From contig NZ_CP041387.1 of the NCBI RefSeq assembly GCF_007005445.1, forward strand, positions 1,550,001 through 1,614,000: a DNA stretch of 64,000 nt, in the 5' to 3' direction. The translations under genes were made by a program, and so were the position numbers. The notes beneath the pieces were generated by a model that was not told the origin of the DNA, ran no database searches, and saw only the letters and a list, made by a program, of their open reading frames with translations. Source of the DNA: Rhodopseudomonas palustris (GTDB lineage Bacteria > Pseudomonadota > Alphaproteobacteria > Rhizobiales > Xanthobacteraceae). Of this stretch, positions 62,006 through 64,000 are shown one piece after another. Each line of letters starts with the position of its first letter. Within the stretch, counting starts at the first letter, position 1.

Positions 62006-64000
62006 ATGCGAATTCGAGCGGCGACAAGTCGGCATCCGCGATCGATGGCAGGCCAATTGGCCGAGGCGCTTGGCGCACGCAGTATCGGCACGTTGTCGAT
62101 CCTGTCCGCGATCGCCACCGCGCCGGCGTTCGGGCAGACGGCTGCGTCGTCGGGGGCGGGCGGCGGAATCCCGCTCGACGCGATCGTGATCACCGGCGAA
62201 AAGGTCGAGCGCGACCAGAAGAGCACCGCCTCGTCGGTTTCGGTGATCACCCAGAAACAAATCGAAACAGAGAAGACCGGCGACGCCTCGGTGTCCGAAG
62301 TGATCAACGGCGTTCCGAACGTGGTCTACACCGATACGGTGAGCGCGCCGGTGATCCGAGGGCAGGACACGCAGGGGCCGCTGACCGGCCAATACTCGTT
62401 CTGGGGCGGCACCGTGCCGCGCGCCACGATCAACCTCGACGGCCACTATCTCAGCTACAGCGAGTACTATTTCGGCGCCACCTCCGCCTGGGACGTCAAG
62501 AACATCGAAGTGTTCCGCGGCCCGCAAACCACGTCGCAGGGGGCGAATGCCATCGCCGGCGCGATCATCGTCAACACCAAGGATCCGACCTTCAAGCCCG
62601 AAGGCGCCTATCAGGCCGAGATCGGCAGCTACAACTCCCGGCGGACCTCGGTGGCGGTGTCGGGACCGCTGGTGAAGGACGAACTGGCGGCGCGGCTCGC
62701 GATCGACTATTCGGGCCGCGACACCTTCATCGACTACGTCAGCCCGAACTTCCAGCGGGGACTGACCGACCAGGATTTCCGGTCGCTCGACGCGCGTTTC
62801 AAGCTGTTGTGGCTGCCTCAGGCGATCCCCGGCCTCGAGGCAAAGCTGTCCTACGCGCATAATTCCAGCAATCGGCCGGGCCAGGAGGCGGCGTCGGCGC
62901 CCTACGAGAAGCTGCAGCACGTCACCACGACGATGCCGACCTGGAACCAGGTCAACGACACCGGCATCTTCGATCTGAAGCACGATTTCTACAACGGGTT
63001 CAAGCTGTTCAACCAGATGCAGTACACTGGCTCGTCGGTCCATCGGGTCGCGCCGGTGGCCTCGAACGGCAATGCCGATATCGAGCGCAAGAACGTCTCC
63101 AACGAAACCCGGGTCACGTTCGGCGACCAGGGGGCGGAGCTCAGCGGACTTGCCGGCGTCTACTACGGCTACACCAAGGCCGACGAGATTCTGTATCTGA
63201 GCGGCGTTTCGACGTTCGACGACCGCAAGACCAATCTCGGCGTGTTCGGCGAACTGACCTACAGGCCCACCGACCGCTGGACGGTGACCGGCGGGCTGCG
63301 CTCCCAGCACGACCATATCCAGCGCGCCGGAGTGTCGGTCTATGCGCCGCAGCGGATCGATTACGACAACACCTTCACGGCGCTGCTGCCGAAGCTGTCG
63401 GTGGCCTATGCGCTCACGCCGGAACTGAGCGTGGGCGCGCTCGTCAGCCGTGGCTACAATCCCGGCGGTGTGTCGCTCAACCTCAACTCCCGGCAATGGA
63501 CCACCTTCAAGGAGGAGTCGCTCTGGAACTACGAGTTGTTCACCCGCGCGAATCTGCTGAACGACAGGCTCACGGTGAACGGCAATCTGTTCTACATGGA
63601 CTTCAAGAATGCGCAGTACAACATCCCGGTGGTGATCTCGACCGGGATCGCCCAGACCTACGTCATCAACGCCGAAAAGGCCCATGCCTACGGCCTGGAG
63701 ATCGCCGTCGACTATCGGATGATCGACTGTCTGACGCTGCGGGCGGGCGCTGGCGTGTTGCGCACCAAGATCGACGAGATCTCGAGCAACGTCAGCTACG
63801 AAGGCAACGAGTTCGCGCGATCGCCGGGCTATATGCTGAGTTTCGGCGCGAGCTGGGATGCGACCGACAAGCTCAACGTTTCGGGGCAGGTCCGTCACCT
63901 CGACAAATACTATTCGGATGTCGCCAACACGGTCAAATACGCCATCGATCCGTACACCGTGGCCGATCTCCGCGTCAGCTACAAGCTCTACGAAATGGCG
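62006..64000 (+). CDS. TonB-dependent receptor (3' end outside window)
   Basis: The first 665 residues of an outer-membrane receptor. An N-terminal export segment (about 28-48, GTLSILSAIATAPAFG-Q) is preceded by an unusually long basic head. The TonB-box region is LDAIVITGEKVERDQKSTASSVSVITQKQIE, and the plug is SVSEVINGVPNVVYTD...APVIRGQDTQGPL...IEVFRGPQTTSQGANAIAGAIIVNTKDP. Barrel strands follow to the window end with no stop. No STN domain. GGGGA lies 7 bases before ATG 62006; ATG 62045 is an alternative. The divergent AraC gene suggests ligand-induced expression. Confidence 0.88.
   Translation, partial: MRIRAATSRHPRSMAGQLAEALGARSIGTLSILSAIATAPAFGQTAASSGAGGGIPLDAIVITGEKVERDQKSTASSVSVITQKQIETEKTGDASVSEVINGVPNVVYTDTVSAPVIRGQDTQGPLTGQYSFWGGTVPRATINLDGHYLSYSEYYFGATSAWDVKNIEVFRGPQTTSQGANAIAGAIIVNTKDPTFKPEGAYQAEIGSYNSRRTSVAVSGPLVKDELAARLAIDYSGRDTFIDYVSPNFQRGLTDQDFRSLDARFKLLWLPQAIPGLEAKLSYAHNSSNRPGQEAASAPYEKLQHVTTTMPTWNQVNDTGIFDLKHDFYNGFKLFNQMQYTGSSVHRVAPVASNGNADIERKNVSNETRVTFGDQGAELSGLAGVYYGYTKADEILYLSGVSTFDDRKTNLGVFGELTYRPTDRWTVTGGLRSQHDHIQRAGVSVYAPQRIDYDNTFTALLPKLSVAYALTPELSVGALVSRGYNPGGVSLNLNSRQWTTFKEESLWNYELFTRANLLNDRLTVNGNLFYMDFKNAQYNIPVVISTGIAQTYVINAEKAHAYGLEIAVDYRMIDCLTLRAGAGVLRTKIDEISSNVSYEGNEFARSPGYMLSFGASWDATDKLNVSGQVRHLDKYYSDVANTVKYAIDPYTVADLRVSYKLYEMA

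Noticed and set aside
1..64000. CRISPR arrays, tRNA or rRNA genes, insertion sequences or prophage genes
   Set aside because: No regularly spaced repeats, RNA gene consensus, transposase or phage protein was seen on either strand.

Overview
The window is about 64 kb of high-GC alphaproteobacterial chromosome. An Irr-type iron regulator, FixK/FNR-type boxes, a complete petrobactin-type siderophore locus and protein sequences that read like the Bradyrhizobium/Rhodopseudomonas group together suggest Rhodopseudomonas (palustris-like). This is an inference; no rRNA or tRNA gene is present to confirm it. No insertion sequence, phage gene or CRISPR array was seen. Almost all coding sequence is intact, and many adjacent genes overlap by 4 bases (ATGA or GTGA).

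Layout. 1-5.5 kb: the end of a class III adenylate cyclase, a CHASE3 histidine kinase meeting it tail to tail, a coiled-coil hypothetical protein, a TetR regulator, a PepSY protein and a small membrane protein. 5.5-10.4 kb: a minus-strand P-type ATPase operon with four small accessory genes, then irr; the 425-base divergent gap holds two FixK/FNR-like boxes. 10.5-17.8 kb: a membrane PQQ glucose-type dehydrogenase and an RND efflux pump (adaptor plus AcrB-like pump). 17.8-24.8 kb: an eight-gene Mrp-type cation/proton antiporter operon in which the MrpA parts are rearranged. 25-27.3 kb: a DUF502 membrane protein, a tandem universal stress protein behind a perfect FNR-type box, and a DUF2218 protein.

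27.4-45.5 kb is the iron block. Two TonB-dependent receptors flank a YhhY-like acetyltransferase. Next come a FecR-type anti-sigma factor, a four-gene ferric-siderophore ABC transporter and the petrobactin-type genes asbA, asbB, asbC, a fused asbD-asbE, and asbF, all on the minus strand. A FecI-type sigma factor is divergent from asbA. From memory, R. palustris makes rhodopetrobactins, petrobactin relatives with acetylated polyamine arms. The acetyltransferase next to the receptor is therefore a good candidate for the tailoring step.

45.6-46.5 kb: an ArsR regulator with a 20-bp perfect inverted repeat just before its start codon, followed by a histidine-rich duplicated protein. 46.6-60.2 kb: an Lrp/AsnC regulator divergent from a 12-gene plus-strand unit (PLP-dependent cysteine synthase/desulfhydrase relative, M20 amidohydrolase, VOC protein, quinone-reductase-like MDR enzyme, thioesterase, complete Opp/Dpp-type ABC importer, acyl-AMP ligase, SDR). 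It looks like an uptake and breakdown pathway for an N-acylated, possibly sulfur-containing amino acid conjugate. 60.2-64 kb: a REP-like repeat spacer, an AraC regulator and a divergent TonB receptor cut by the window end.
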